Shown: positions 1 through 6,982, counted from the first letter of the stretch. The stretch is 10,039 nucleotides of DNA from Candidatus Sordicultor aquaticus (GCA_018056825.1 JAGPEW010000010.1:1-10039), one strand, 5' to 3'. Numbers and translations are program-made. Notes: generated by a model from the letters alone, not told the origin.

Positions 1-6
1 AATGAA

Positions 7-1191
7 ATGGAAAATGCAGGATTTTTTGGAGAATTTGGAGGTAAGTTTGTTCCAGAAATTTTAGTTCATCCTTTACAGGAATTAGAAGGAGCTTATGAAT
101 ATTACCGAAAGGATGAGAAATTCCAGGAGGAATTAAACTATTACCTGAAAGATTATGCTGGAAGACCTACTCCTCTTTATTTAGCAGAGCGCTTAACCGA
201 ATCCTGGAAAGGAGCACGAGTTTATCTAAAAAGAGAGGACTTAAACCATACTGGTTCTCACAAAATAAATAATACTTTGGGTCAAGCATTATTGGCTAAA
301 AAAATAGGTAAAAAGAGAATCATTGCCGAAACCGGAGCAGGACAGCACGGAGTAGCTACCGCTACCGTTGCCGCTCTTTTAGGTTTAGAGTGTGAAGTTT
401 ATATGGGAGCAAAAGATGTGGAGAGACAAAAGCTTAATGCTTTTCGCATGCAGATACTGGGAGCAGAGGTAATTCCGGTTTACAGTGGAAGCCAAACCTT
501 AAAAGATGCTATAAATGAGGCTATGAGAGATTGGGTGAGAAATTTGGATACTACCCACTATGTTATCGGCTCCGTTGTAGGTCCTCATCCTTATCCTCAA
601 ATGGTGCGCGATTTTCAATCGGTAATTGGCAGAGAGACTAAGCAACAGATAATGGAGAAAGAAGGTAGACTTCCCGACTACATTTTAGCTTGTGTAGGGG
701 GAGGAAGTAATGCTATGGGAATGTTTTATGAGTTTGTTCCTGAAAATGTAGCGCTTATAGGAGTGGAAGCAGGAGGACAAGGAATAGAGACGGGAAAACA
801 TGCTGCTAGTATTGGAGGAGGAAGAAAAGGCATCCTTCACGGGAGCCTGAGCTATGTGTTACAGGATGAGTTTGGACAAATTCAGGAGACTCATTCCGTA
901 TCGGCTGGTCTTGACTATCCTGGAGTAGGACCAGAGCATAGCTATCTTTTCTCTTCTGGTCGAGCTCAATATGTATCAGTTACTGATGAGGAAGCCGTGC
1001 AAGCTTTTTTAGAGCTTTCTAAAAAAGAGGGGATTATACCGGCTCTCGAGAGTGCCCATGCTGTGGCTTATGCTTCTAAAATAGCTCCTCATCTTCGAGG
1101 AAAAGTTATGGTGATATGCCTCTCGGGACGAGGAGATAAAGACGTAGAAGAAGTTTTACGCTATTTAGAGGAGGAAAAAGAAAATGACTGA
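7..1191 (+). CDS. trpB: Tryptophan synthase beta chain
   Basis: The beta subunit of tryptophan synthase joins indole, channelled from TrpA, to L-serine to give L-tryptophan, using PLP in the cytoplasm. The 394-residue length is normal for the family. The N-terminal GEFGGKFVPE stretch, the PLP-lysine motif HTGSHKINN (Lys86), the catalytic Glu in AETGAGQHG (Glu108), the phosphate-binding loop GGGSNA (231-236) and the C-terminal SGRGDKD are all present. It looks like the standard TrpB1 type, which works with a TrpA partner, and trpA follows with an 8-base overlap. The ATG at 7 fits the family's usual N-terminus. However, the frame stays open to the window edge, so the true start and its ribosome binding site could lie just outside. 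The identity is secure; only the first few residues are uncertain. Confidence 0.97.
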   Translation: MENAGFFGEFGGKFVPEILVHPLQELEGAYEYYRKDEKFQEELNYYLKDYAGRPTPLYLAERLTESWKGARVYLKREDLNHTGSHKINNTLGQALLAKKIGKKRIIAETGAGQHGVATATVAALLGLECEVYMGAKDVERQKLNAFRMQILGAEVIPVYSGSQTLKDAINEAMRDWVRNLDTTHYVIGSVVGPHPYPQMVRDFQSVIGRETKQQIMEKEGRLPDYILACVGGGSNAMGMFYEFVPENVALIGVEAGGQGIETGKHAASIGGGRKGILHGSLSYVLQDEFGQIQETHSVSAGLDYPGVGPEHSYLFSSGRAQYVSVTDEEAVQAFLELSKKEGIIPALESAHAVAYASKIAPHLRGKVMVICLSGRGDKDVEEVLRYLEEEKEND

Positions 1192-1969
1192 CGTTTTACG
1201 AGAAAAATTAGCAGAGAGAAGAAAAAGAGGAAAACTTCTTCTTCCTTATCTTACTTTTGGTTATCCTGATATCCCTACTTTTTTGGATTTGATGCATATC
1301 TGTGAAGAAGAAGGGGTAGATGCGCTGGAAGTGGGTATTCCTCACTCTGACCCTGTAGCTGATGGCCCGGTAATTCAAACTACTTCTCAAAAAGCCTTAG
1401 AAAGAGGAGTTACTCCTCAGTTGGTTGGGGAAACTTTGCGTAAAGAGAAAACTACCTTACCTTTGATAGCTATGACCTATGGTAATATCGTTTACCAATA
1501 TGGTTTCGGTCGTTTTGCCCGAGACTTTAAAGATGCTGGTTTTTCGGGCTTAATCATTGCTGATTTTCCTTGGGAAGCGCGAGATTTTGAAAAAGAGATG
1601 GAGGGATATCTATCTCGGATACTACTTGCTTCTGTTACTTCTTCTCCGGAGAGAATAAGGCAAATTGCCCAAGAGAGCGAGGGCTTTGTTTATTTGGTTT
1701 CCGGTAAAGGGACTACCGGGCAAGTAGACATAGAAGAAGAACGCCTGCGAGAAGTGGTAGAAATTATTAAAGAAGCTTCTTCTGCTTTAGTACTCATCGG
1801 GTTTGGAGTAAACTCCCCAGAGAAAGCTCAAAAATTAGCTCAAATTGCCGATGGAGTTATAGTAGGTTCAGCTCTTTTACAGGTTGTCATTCAAGAAGAA
1901 AAGAGTCCTCAAGAAGGATTTCGTCGTCTTCTTTCTTCTTATCGCCAAGCTCTTAGCGAGGTATCATAG
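1184..1969 (+). CDS. trpA: Tryptophan synthase alpha chain
   Basis: The alpha subunit cleaves indole-3-glycerol phosphate to indole and glyceraldehyde 3-phosphate and passes indole to TrpB. The 261-residue TIM-barrel length is typical. The two catalytic acids sit at their classical positions, Glu49 (ALEVGIP) and Asp60 (DPVADGP). The phosphate-binding segments GFGVNSPEKA and ADGVIVGSAL are present near the C-terminus. The mobile loop reads YLVSGKGTTG, where many homologues have a V in GVTG and often Arg two residues before that Gly; this is a mild variant, not a loss. The ATG overlaps the trpB stop by 8 bases. AGGAGG at 1169-1174, inside trpB, is its ribosome binding site, so translation is probably coupled to give equal subunit amounts. 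It is the last gene of the + strand operon here. Confidence 0.97.
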   Translation: MTDVLREKLAERRKRGKLLLPYLTFGYPDIPTFLDLMHICEEEGVDALEVGIPHSDPVADGPVIQTTSQKALERGVTPQLVGETLRKEKTTLPLIAMTYGNIVYQYGFGRFARDFKDAGFSGLIIADFPWEARDFEKEMEGYLSRILLASVTSSPERIRQIAQESEGFVYLVSGKGTTGQVDIEEERLREVVEIIKEASSALVLIGFGVNSPEKAQKLAQIADGVIVGSALLQVVIQEEKSPQEGFRRLLSSYRQALSEVS

Positions 1970-1993
1970 AAAATTTTTCAATAGAGATATCAT

Positions 1994-2048
1994 ATCACCT
2001 GGGGGATGGTTTAATTTTTGTAATGTAATAATCATTCCCTCAGGTGAT
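1994..2048 (+). repeat. Long hairpin-forming inverted repeat downstream of trpA
   Basis: The left arm ATCACCTGGGGGA (1994-2006) pairs with the right arm TCCCTCAGGTGAT (2036-2048), with one G-T pair. With T2036 or its neighbour bulged, pairing continues for about six more base pairs (2007-2012 with 2029-2034, including a second G-T). The stem totals about 19-20 bp around a 16-base AT-rich loop. No T-run follows it directly, so it is not a simple terminator on the + strand. Confidence 0.75.
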
Positions 2049-2088
2049 CGTACTACCCCAACTGGCGTTATAACTGCCAGAATTCATC

Positions 2089-2145
2089 CCGTATCAAGCC
2101 GTTTCTTTTTAAAGGCTCCCTTTTGCGGGTAACACGGATTTTTTT
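2089..2145 (+). terminator. Possible plus-strand terminator of the trp operon or of the structured segment
   Basis: The outer stem CCGT (2089-2092) pairs with ACGG (2134-2137) and encloses two small stems: AGCC/GGCT (2097-2100 with 2114-2117, extended by TTT/AAA after a bulged G) and CCC/GGG (2118-2120 with 2127-2129). T7 follows at 2139-2145. The T-run after a base-paired GC-containing stem is what a rho-independent terminator needs. The stem touching the T's is only 4 bp, so efficiency is uncertain. It is placed correctly to end transcription from trpA before it runs into mutM. Confidence 0.45.
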
Positions 2146-2165
2146 GCCAAAATATCTATCTCTAT

Positions 2166-2290
2166 AGTTTAAAGTCCAATATGTTTTGACTATTTAACAA
2201 TATCAAAAGAAAAGAAGGCCTTGCCCACCATAGGAAGAGGGAATTGGTATCCCATTTATTAGCGGTTAAAGATCTAAGAATTAGGAGATT
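2166..2290. other. Rest of the convergent gap, no gene seen
   Basis: This is AT-rich sequence after the structured segment and before the mutM stop. It holds a 4-bp hairpin GGGA/TCCC (2239-2253), and a 5-bp hairpin AGGAG/CTCCT starts at 2284 and overlaps the mutM stop codon (to 2299). Neither is followed by a good T-run on the strand that would need it, so no convincing minus-strand terminator for mutM was found. No open frame worth calling is present. Confidence 0.5.
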
Positions 2291-3094
2291 TTACTCCTCT
2301 TTGGTTTGACAGTGAGGGCAAAAATAAGTGCTACGAGAGGCAATTTTTTTCCTCACAATTTTTTCCCCACAATGAGGACATCGCTCTCCCTCTTTTTCGT
2401 AAACTAACAATGAATTTTGAAATTCTCCTTGGTCTCCTCCGGAACGAACATAGTTCCGAATAGTGGTTCCGTTTTGGGCAATAGCCTCCTGCAAGACTTG
2501 AGGAATGGTAATAAATAGTTTCTCCCTTTCTTCCGGTGTTAAATCGCTTACCTTTTTTTCGGGGTGAATAGAGCTTCGAAACAGGATTTCCGAAGCATAA
2601 ATGTTGCCTATACCAGAAATGTAGCGCTGAGAAAGAAGAAAATCTTTAATTCTCATTTTCCTACCTTTTAGGACTTTTTCTAAGTTTTCTTTGGTATATT
2701 CAGAAGATAAGGGGTCTATCCCTACCTGATGCAGAAATTCTTCTCTTTCTTCGGAAGCTAAAAACGCTACTTTCCCTAATTTGCGCTGGTCGGTAAAAGA
2801 GAGAAAGCCAGAAGATAAACCCAAAAGGACTTTGAGGTGGGGGAAAATTTCTTCCTTAGGAGAAAAAAGTAGCCTTCCTGTCATTCCCAGATGAAAAAGG
2901 ACCGAACTTTCATCTTCTAAGATTAGAAATAAGTTTTTTCCTTTCCGCTCTAGTTGTTTTATTTTTTTTCCTAAAATCACATTTGAGGGGATATAAAATT
3001 TAGGGTCCTCAATTTGGACAAAGAGGATACGGCTCCCCACCAATTTTCCTTCTAATTCTCTCTTTATTACCTCTACCTCAGGTAATTCAGGCAT
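2291..3094 (-). CDS. mutM: Formamidopyrimidine-DNA glycosylase (Fpg/MutM)
   Basis: This base-excision repair enzyme removes oxidised purines such as 8-oxoguanine and FapyG from DNA and nicks the resulting site through its AP-lyase activity. The start is fixed by MPELPEVEV: after Met removal, Pro is the catalytic N-terminal nucleophile and Glu follows it. Lys53 in RKGK is the conserved DNA-contacting lysine. The helix-two-turn-helix segment around ISGIGNIYASEILF and the lesion-capping region around GTTIRNYV are present. The C-terminal zinc finger has Cys239, Cys242, Cys259 and Cys262, with the conserved Arg254 in RSTYFC. The 267 residues match Fpg rather than Nei, whose N-terminus begins PEGPE. 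It lies one base after the malQ stop, and its strong ribosome binding site (AGGAGG, minus strand, 3103-3108) is inside the malQ coding end, so coupled translation is likely. No link in function to malQ is evident. Confidence 0.96.
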   Translation of the reverse strand: MPELPEVEVIKRELEGKLVGSRILFVQIEDPKFYIPSNVILGKKIKQLERKGKNLFLILEDESSVLFHLGMTGRLLFSPKEEIFPHLKVLLGLSSGFLSFTDQRKLGKVAFLASEEREEFLHQVGIDPLSSEYTKENLEKVLKGRKMRIKDFLLSQRYISGIGNIYASEILFRSSIHPEKKVSDLTPEEREKLFITIPQVLQEAIAQNGTTIRNYVRSGGDQGEFQNSLLVYEKEGERCPHCGEKIVRKKIASRSTYFCPHCQTKEE

Positions 3095-3095
3095 T

Positions 3096-5099
3096 TTACT
3101 CTCCTCCTTTAATAATTTCTCCTATTCGGCATAGAGCTTCTTCCATATCGGTTTCTTGGATGAAGAAGCGGATTCTCCAGTTGGGATATTGATCAATAGT
3201 TCCTGGAAGATTAATCATTCTCTTTTCTCCTAACACATCACTTAATCCCACAACTTTAATTAGGGAAGGAGTGAGAGTCAAAAAATGTAGCAGTGCCTCT
3301 TCTAAATTTTCTCCTTCTTTCCATAATCCCCATTGGGAAAGCTTTTGTAATACTTTCTCTTTAAATTCTTTTCTTTCTCTCCAGTAAATTTGAGCTTCTT
3401 CTTCACTATACATTCCTACTGTTTTTCGAAGTAAAATATCTTCTCCTTCCCAGAAGGACACTAAAGGGGGAAGATCGTGAGTGTTAAAAGTAGCTAAAGA
3501 AAGAGGAGGATAGTCCGAAGGAGAAAGAGGGAAACCCTCTGCGTCTTTTTCAAAATAAAACACCCGAGTGGAAAGCACCTTAAACTCTTGCAAACTATCT
3601 TTTAAGAGAGGGTCAACAGTTCCTAGGTCTTCTCCAATTACGGTGACTTTATTCCGCATACTTTCTAAAGCTGCAATTCCCAATAAATCAGAAAGAAAGT
3701 TATTGACATATGCTCCTTCTCGAGCCTCATTTCCTTCAGGAATCCAATAAAGACGCTGCCACCCTAAAATGTGGTCTACCCGGAGATAGCGAGCAAATTG
3801 CATATTTTTACGGATGAGAGCAATAAAATGCCGATAACCATTTTCTCTCTCTTTTTCAGGAAAAAGAGGGGGAAACCCCCAATTTTGCCCCGCCGGAGCA
3901 AAATCATCAGGTGGCGCTCCTAAGGATGCCTTAAAGGCGAAACAATTTTCTTCTAAAAAACATTCGCTCCCCATTGCCGACGCCCCTACTGGTAAATCAA
4001 AACCTAAATAGGAGCCAGAAGAGAGGAATTTTTCCATCAACCATTGTAGATATGCATAGTATAGGACTTTTTCTCGGTGGGCTTGAATATAATCTTCTAT
4101 AGCTTTTTTTTCTTTATACCGATAAGAGGGAGGCCAATTTTTCCAATTTAAGCCCTGGTCCTCGCTAAAAGCGTAGAAGAAAGAAGCCCATCTTATTCTC
4201 TCTTCTTGGAAGAAAGATTCTAATTCTGAAAAGCGGGAGTCTTCATTTCTTTTTTTCCAGAATAGATGAAATAACTGACGCAAAAACTTTTGTTTTAGTG
4301 ACCATACTCCGTCGTAATCAATCTCTTTGTCCGGAGGAAAAGCAGAAAAACAAGGAAAAAGCTGAGATAAATAGTTTTTCCCTTCTTCGTAACCCATAAA
4401 AGAAACTACTTCTTCTAAAGGAAGATAAATAGGATTCCAGAGCAGCCGGTCTAGAGGTAGATAAGGGCTAATACCATAAGGAGAGTGATTTTCAGTGAGA
4501 TGAAGAGGTAAAACTCCCAAAAACTCTCCTCCGGCTCTTTTTAATTTATCCTCTATGAGGAGCAGGTCTTGCCAATCTCCAATACCTTGACTCCTTTTGG
4601 TAGCAAGAGCAAAAACTGGGACCTGGATGCCCCATATTTTGTGGGAGGGAAGAAAACAGCTTCCCGGAGAGAAAACTAAAAAAACAGGATACTCTTTTTC
4701 TCCTAAGAGAAAAGTGAGCTCATAATATCCCCATTCCATAGAGGAAGGAAATTCCCACTCCAAGAAGGAATGTTCTTCTGTGTTAAATTCTTCTTCCCAC
4801 TGTTCACCTTTTTCTCCTTTCACCATTAAAACCACTTTTGGAGAAGAAAAAGGACCAAATCGTAATTTTCTTTCTTTGGTAACTATCACAGGAGGAAAGA
4901 GGCTATTTTTTTCTCTCTCTTTTTCTGCTATTCTTTCTTCTAATCCCTTTTCTGAGAAATCTTCTATTCCCATTGCCCGTAAGAGAGAAAGAAGGGTAGA
5001 GAGGGAAGCTTCTATTTTTTTACCTCGAGTATCGTAGTAATACAGTTGAATTCCTAACAGTTGAGATAGCTTTTTTACTTTTTCTTCCCAATTTTCCAT
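3096..5099 (-). CDS. malQ: 4-alpha-glucanotransferase (amylomaltase, GH77)
   Basis: This cytoplasmic disproportionating enzyme moves alpha-1,4-glucan segments between maltooligosaccharides and frees glucose, in maltodextrin or glycogen metabolism. GH77 landmarks are complete: SPYGISPY (206-213), GAPPDDF with GQNWGFPP (395-411), the nucleophile Asp442 in RVDH, the acid/base Glu490 in GEDLGTV, and Asp542 in TFNTHDLPP. The protein is 667 residues long. That is nearer the ~690-residue E. coli type than the ~500-residue Thermus type, because about 150 residues precede the catalytic barrel. That N-terminal part is the region that carries extra domains in the longer MalQ proteins. GGAGG (minus strand, 5106-5110) precedes the ATG. 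It lies 72 bases after the sugar kinase and one base before mutM. No other maltose or glycogen gene is visible, so its physiological substrate is open. Confidence 0.95.
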   Translation of the reverse strand: MENWEEKVKKLSQLLGIQLYYYDTRGKKIEASLSTLLSLLRAMGIEDFSEKGLEERIAEKEREKNSLFPPVIVTKERKLRFGPFSSPKVVLMVKGEKGEQWEEEFNTEEHSFLEWEFPSSMEWGYYELTFLLGEKEYPVFLVFSPGSCFLPSHKIWGIQVPVFALATKRSQGIGDWQDLLLIEDKLKRAGGEFLGVLPLHLTENHSPYGISPYLPLDRLLWNPIYLPLEEVVSFMGYEEGKNYLSQLFPCFSAFPPDKEIDYDGVWSLKQKFLRQLFHLFWKKRNEDSRFSELESFFQEERIRWASFFYAFSEDQGLNWKNWPPSYRYKEKKAIEDYIQAHREKVLYYAYLQWLMEKFLSSGSYLGFDLPVGASAMGSECFLEENCFAFKASLGAPPDDFAPAGQNWGFPPLFPEKERENGYRHFIALIRKNMQFARYLRVDHILGWQRLYWIPEGNEAREGAYVNNFLSDLLGIAALESMRNKVTVIGEDLGTVDPLLKDSLQEFKVLSTRVFYFEKDAEGFPLSPSDYPPLSLATFNTHDLPPLVSFWEGEDILLRKTVGMYSEEEAQIYWRERKEFKEKVLQKLSQWGLWKEGENLEEALLHFLTLTPSLIKVVGLSDVLGEKRMINLPGTIDQYPNWRIRFFIQETDMEEALCRIGEIIKGGE

Positions 5100-5117
5100 A
5101 TTTTTCCTCCCGTCAGT

Positions 5118-5126
5118 ATCATATCA
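5118..5126 (-). promoter_or_regulatory. Possible extended -10 promoter for malQ-mutM
   Basis: On the minus strand the 72-base kinase-malQ gap contains TGATATGAT, an extended -10 (TGn then TATGAT, five of six matches to TATAAT). The matching -35 position (TCAACT, 5141-5146) is poor, which extended -10 promoters tolerate. Transcription would start near 5111 and leave a leader of only about a dozen bases that still includes the GGAGG site. No terminator separates kinase and malQ, so this would be an internal promoter. Confidence 0.3.
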
Positions 5127-5171
5127 TGCTTTTACTATATAGTTGAGAATAACTCCAGTTTCCATTCCGAG

Positions 5172-6635
5172 TTAAGGAATATAGCCTCGTTTTTTACACT
5201 CAACTAAAAAAGCTTGGTAGCGTTCTTCATAAAGAAAAGAAAGAAAGGAATAAGGCTTTTCCTCATCGGAAAGGTGGACCATTTCTTGAACTGCTCGGGA
5301 TATTTTTCCCCAAAAAGGAGAAGCTGACAAGATGCAAGAACCAAAAGCTGATTCGGTAGTTTGAGCTAGAAAAATAGGACGATTTAGAATGTTGGCCCGG
5401 ATTTTTCGCCAGATAGAACTACGAGAACCACCTCCAGAAGCGAACACTCTAGTTATGGGGTCTGCTCCCAGGCTTTCTAACAGCTCCAGACTCAGTCGCT
5501 CTATGTAACCTACTCCCTCTAAACAGGCGGCATAAAATTCTTCCCGGTTTTTTTCTTTCCCTATTTGAAAAAAAGAAGCTTCTCCCGAGGCAAAAGGCAA
5601 GCGTTCTCCTCTTCGAGTGAGGGGGTAAACCAGCAGAGAAGTGGGAAGATTTTCCTGACTTATTTTTTCATCCCACATTGGGTAATTTTCTCCTGGGAAA
5701 TATACTTCTAAGCACTCTCCTCCAGTGTTGCTCGCTCCTCCTGGTAACCAATATCCTTCGGGGTGGCGATGGCAGTAAATCCGCCCTTGGGGATCTTTTA
5801 TCAGTTGGTAGCTGATACTTCTAATCACCAGAGTAGTTCCTAAAGCACAGGAAACATCACCCGGTTGGGTAGCGCCGGAAGCTAAGAAAGATGCTGTACC
5901 ATCGGTGCATCCTGCTACTACCTCACAGTTAGGAGATAAGCCTAATTCTTGAGCCATCTGAGGTCTAAGATTACCTACTATTTCTCCGGGATTAACTACT
6001 CGAGGAAGTTTGGAGATGGGGATGCCCAACCGGTTTTCGATAAAGGAAGGCCATTTGAAATCGATGAGGTCATAGCCCATCTTCAGAGAGTTAGAGGTGT
6101 CTGACACTCCCCACTCTCCGATTAATTTTCCTACTATAAAATCAGCAGCGTGAAGAAAGAGATGAGCCTTATCAAAGAGTTCTGGGTTATTTCTCTTCCA
6201 CCACAATACTTTGGATAGAGCGAAAGAAGCTCCAAATTGATAACCTAATCGCTCAATAAACGAAGTAGCCTCCCGGTTTATAATTTCTGCTTCTTCTTTA
6301 GCTCTTCCATCGTTATACATAATGGCCCGGCTGAGAGGTCGTCCTTCTCGGTCGAGTGCTAAAACCGTACCGGAAGTGGAGTCGCAAGATAAAGCCTGAA
6401 TGGAGCTGGGGTCTTTTCCTTCTTCTCTAAGGCAGCGAAGGGTTTCCCGCAAAGCTTGAGTAGTTACTTCCCACCATTCTTCTGGTTCCTGCTCAAATTG
6501 CTCTCCCTCTCGGTAAATGTGAGAAATTTTTCCTTTCCCTTCTGCTACTATTTCTCCCTGAGAGCTAGAGACCAAGCATCTAACTCCTTGAGTTCCTAAG
6601 TCAATTCCCAAAAACAATGGCTCTTGCTTTTTCAT
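5172..6635 (-). CDS. FGGY-family carbohydrate kinase, D-ribulokinase/xylulokinase-like
   Basis: This cytoplasmic enzyme of the FGGY fold phosphorylates a sugar or polyol with ATP. The N-terminal phosphate loop GIDLGTQGVR (10-19), the catalytic aspartate in AGCTDGTASFLASGA (Asp245), the ATP-site segment ALGTTLV (264-270) and the C-terminal ASGGGSRSSIWRKI (399-412) are all present. The 487-residue length is normal. The segments CDSTSGTVLALD (84-95) and MYNDGRA (106-112) recall the branch that contains cyanobacterial and plant D-ribulokinases, once annotated as xylulokinases. I infer ketopentose as the likely substrate, but the substrate cannot be fixed by eye. Start ATG at 6635; a modest AAGGA precedes it at about 12 bases, rather far. 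It is the first gene of a probable kinase-malQ-mutM unit. No isomerase, aldolase or transporter is adjacent to reveal the pathway. Confidence 0.88.
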   Translation of the reverse strand: MKKQEPLFLGIDLGTQGVRCLVSSSQGEIVAEGKGKISHIYREGEQFEQEPEEWWEVTTQALRETLRCLREEGKDPSSIQALSCDSTSGTVLALDREGRPLSRAIMYNDGRAKEEAEIINREATSFIERLGYQFGASFALSKVLWWKRNNPELFDKAHLFLHAADFIVGKLIGEWGVSDTSNSLKMGYDLIDFKWPSFIENRLGIPISKLPRVVNPGEIVGNLRPQMAQELGLSPNCEVVAGCTDGTASFLASGATQPGDVSCALGTTLVIRSISYQLIKDPQGRIYCHRHPEGYWLPGGASNTGGECLEVYFPGENYPMWDEKISQENLPTSLLVYPLTRRGERLPFASGEASFFQIGKEKNREEFYAACLEGVGYIERLSLELLESLGADPITRVFASGGGSRSSIWRKIRANILNRPIFLAQTTESAFGSCILSASPFWGKISRAVQEMVHLSDEEKPYSFLSFLYEERYQAFLVECKKRGYIP

Positions 6636-6654
6636 CTTAACAATTTTTCCTTTC

Positions 6655-6689
6655 TTGTATCCTTGTATTGTATTATAATTTATTTGTAT
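6655..6689. repeat. Four TTGTAT direct repeats over the kinase promoter
   Basis: TTGTAT on the + strand (ATACAA on the minus strand) occurs at 6655-6660, 6663-6668, 6668-6673 and 6684-6689. The cluster lies across the -10 region and the start of the kinase transcript. Clustered short repeats over a core promoter can form an operator. The motif is AT-rich, so chance in a low-complexity stretch is a serious alternative. Confidence 0.4.
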
Positions 6690-6699
6690 TATCTCGCAA
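6672..6699 (-). promoter_or_regulatory. Sigma70-type promoter of the sugar kinase
   Basis: The minus strand reads TTGCGA (6694-6699, four of six matches to TTGACA), a 16-base spacer, then a perfect TATAAT (6672-6677). Transcription would start near 6665 and leave a leader of about 30 bases before the kinase ATG at 6635. It is the best-formed promoter in the window. Confidence 0.6.
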
Positions 6700-6821
6700 A
6701 ACTCATTAAATGATAATGTCAGCCCTCCAGTAAGAGAGCATTTTTTGTTTTTTCTCTCGGTTTATAGTTAACCGTAAAAGACAGCCTGCGGCGCAAACTT
6801 GAGAGGCAAAAATGAAAAGAT

Positions 6822-6855
6822 AAAAATCACCGAGGGATGTTTTTCTCCCTCGGTG
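6822..6855 (-). terminator. Rho-independent terminator
   Basis: A perfect 10-bp stem, CACCGAGGGA (6828-6837) with TCCCTCGGTG (6846-6855), surrounds an 8-base loop. On the minus strand it is followed by ATTTTTATCTTTT, and on the + strand by no T-run, so it acts on minus-strand transcripts. It lies about 240 bases beyond the histidine kinase stop. It would end either a long 3' untranslated region of that operon or a separate short RNA. Confidence 0.8.
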
Positions 6856-6967
6856 TGGTAAACTCCCTTATCAACCCTCAAAGGGCAAAAAAACTTTAAA
6901 ACAAATACAAGAGACAAAGTCTTTCTCTGTGCGTGGCGATCTCGTTTTTAGGGTTTTTAGTAAATTT
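6822..6967 (-). ncRNA. Speculative small RNA ending at the terminator
   Basis: An extended -10 on the minus strand (TGTTATAAT, 6974-6982) would start a transcript near 6967. That transcript would end at the terminator after about 145 bases. Small stems lie between: AGAC/GTCT (6912-6922) and CCCT/AGGG (6875-6885). No known RNA family is recognised, no open frame of note is present, and no good -35 accompanies the -10. The alternative is an ordinary long 3' untranslated region. Confidence 0.22.
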
Positions 6968-6973
6968 TTAGCA

Positions 6974-6982
6974 ATTATAACA
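6974..6982 (-). promoter_or_regulatory. Possible extended -10 promoter in the kinase-sensor gap
   Basis: The minus strand reads TGTTATAAT, a perfect TATAAT with an upstream TG at the extended -10 position. The -35 position (ATAGAG) does not match TTGACA. The sequence around it is AT-rich, so a chance match is possible. Confidence 0.3.

Larger units (their letters stand above)
1981..2165 (+). ncRNA. Structured intergenic segment, candidate small RNA or palindromic element
   Basis: This 185-base stretch between the convergent trpA and mutM genes is bracketed by a perfect 9-bp inverted repeat, ATAGAGATA at 1981-1989 and TATCTCTAT at 2157-2165. Inside lie a long hairpin (1994-2048), a hairpin CTGGC/GCCAG (2062-2066 with 2076-2080), and a branched fold closed by CCGT/ACGG (2089-2092 with 2134-2137) that holds two smaller stems. 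Seven T's follow at 2139-2145. Two G-T pairs in the long hairpin would be G-U pairs in plus-strand RNA but A-C mismatches in minus-strand RNA, which favours plus-strand transcription. A weak promoter (TTATCG at 1939-1944, 17-base spacer, TATCAT at 1962-1967) would start RNA near 1974. It matches no riboswitch or RNA family that I recognise. It could instead be the 3' end of the trp mRNA or a MITE-like element with terminal inverted repeats. Confidence 0.4.

Noticed and set aside
1989..1997. A minus-strand extended -10 (TGATATGAT), identical to the one ahead of malQ, that could drive RNA antisense to trpA
   Set aside because: There is no -35, it lies within the arms of the structured segment, and AT-rich nine-base matches are expected by chance.
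2062..2080. An integron attC-like site at CTGGCGTTATAACTGCCAG
   Set aside because: The core-site layout of attC (RYYYAAC and GTTRRRY in opposed pairs) is not present and there is no gene-cassette context; it is a simple short hairpin.
1972..2083. A minus-strand frame of about 37 codons through the long hairpin, with a protein-like look
   Set aside because: Its first ATG leaves only about 22 codons, there is no ribosome binding site, and it overlaps the inverted repeat. A decayed gene fragment cannot be excluded without a database search.
1884..2132. An 82-codon open frame on the + strand running from the end of trpA through the structured gap
   Set aside because: It begins inside trpA in another frame with no ribosome binding site, runs through the hairpins, and shows no protein motif. 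It looks like chance openness.
4780..5037. An 85-codon open frame on the + strand opposite malQ
   Set aside because: It is antisense to a secure gene and its Ser/Phe/Arg-rich translation mirrors the Lys/Glu codons of malQ. The similar frames at 1208-1390, 3568-3750, 7820-8032 and 8870-9070 were rejected on the same grounds.
6931..6944. A remnant of a GC-rich dispersed repeat (GTGGCGATCTCG)
   Set aside because: Only about a dozen bases resemble such repeats and no second arm is visible, so this may be chance.
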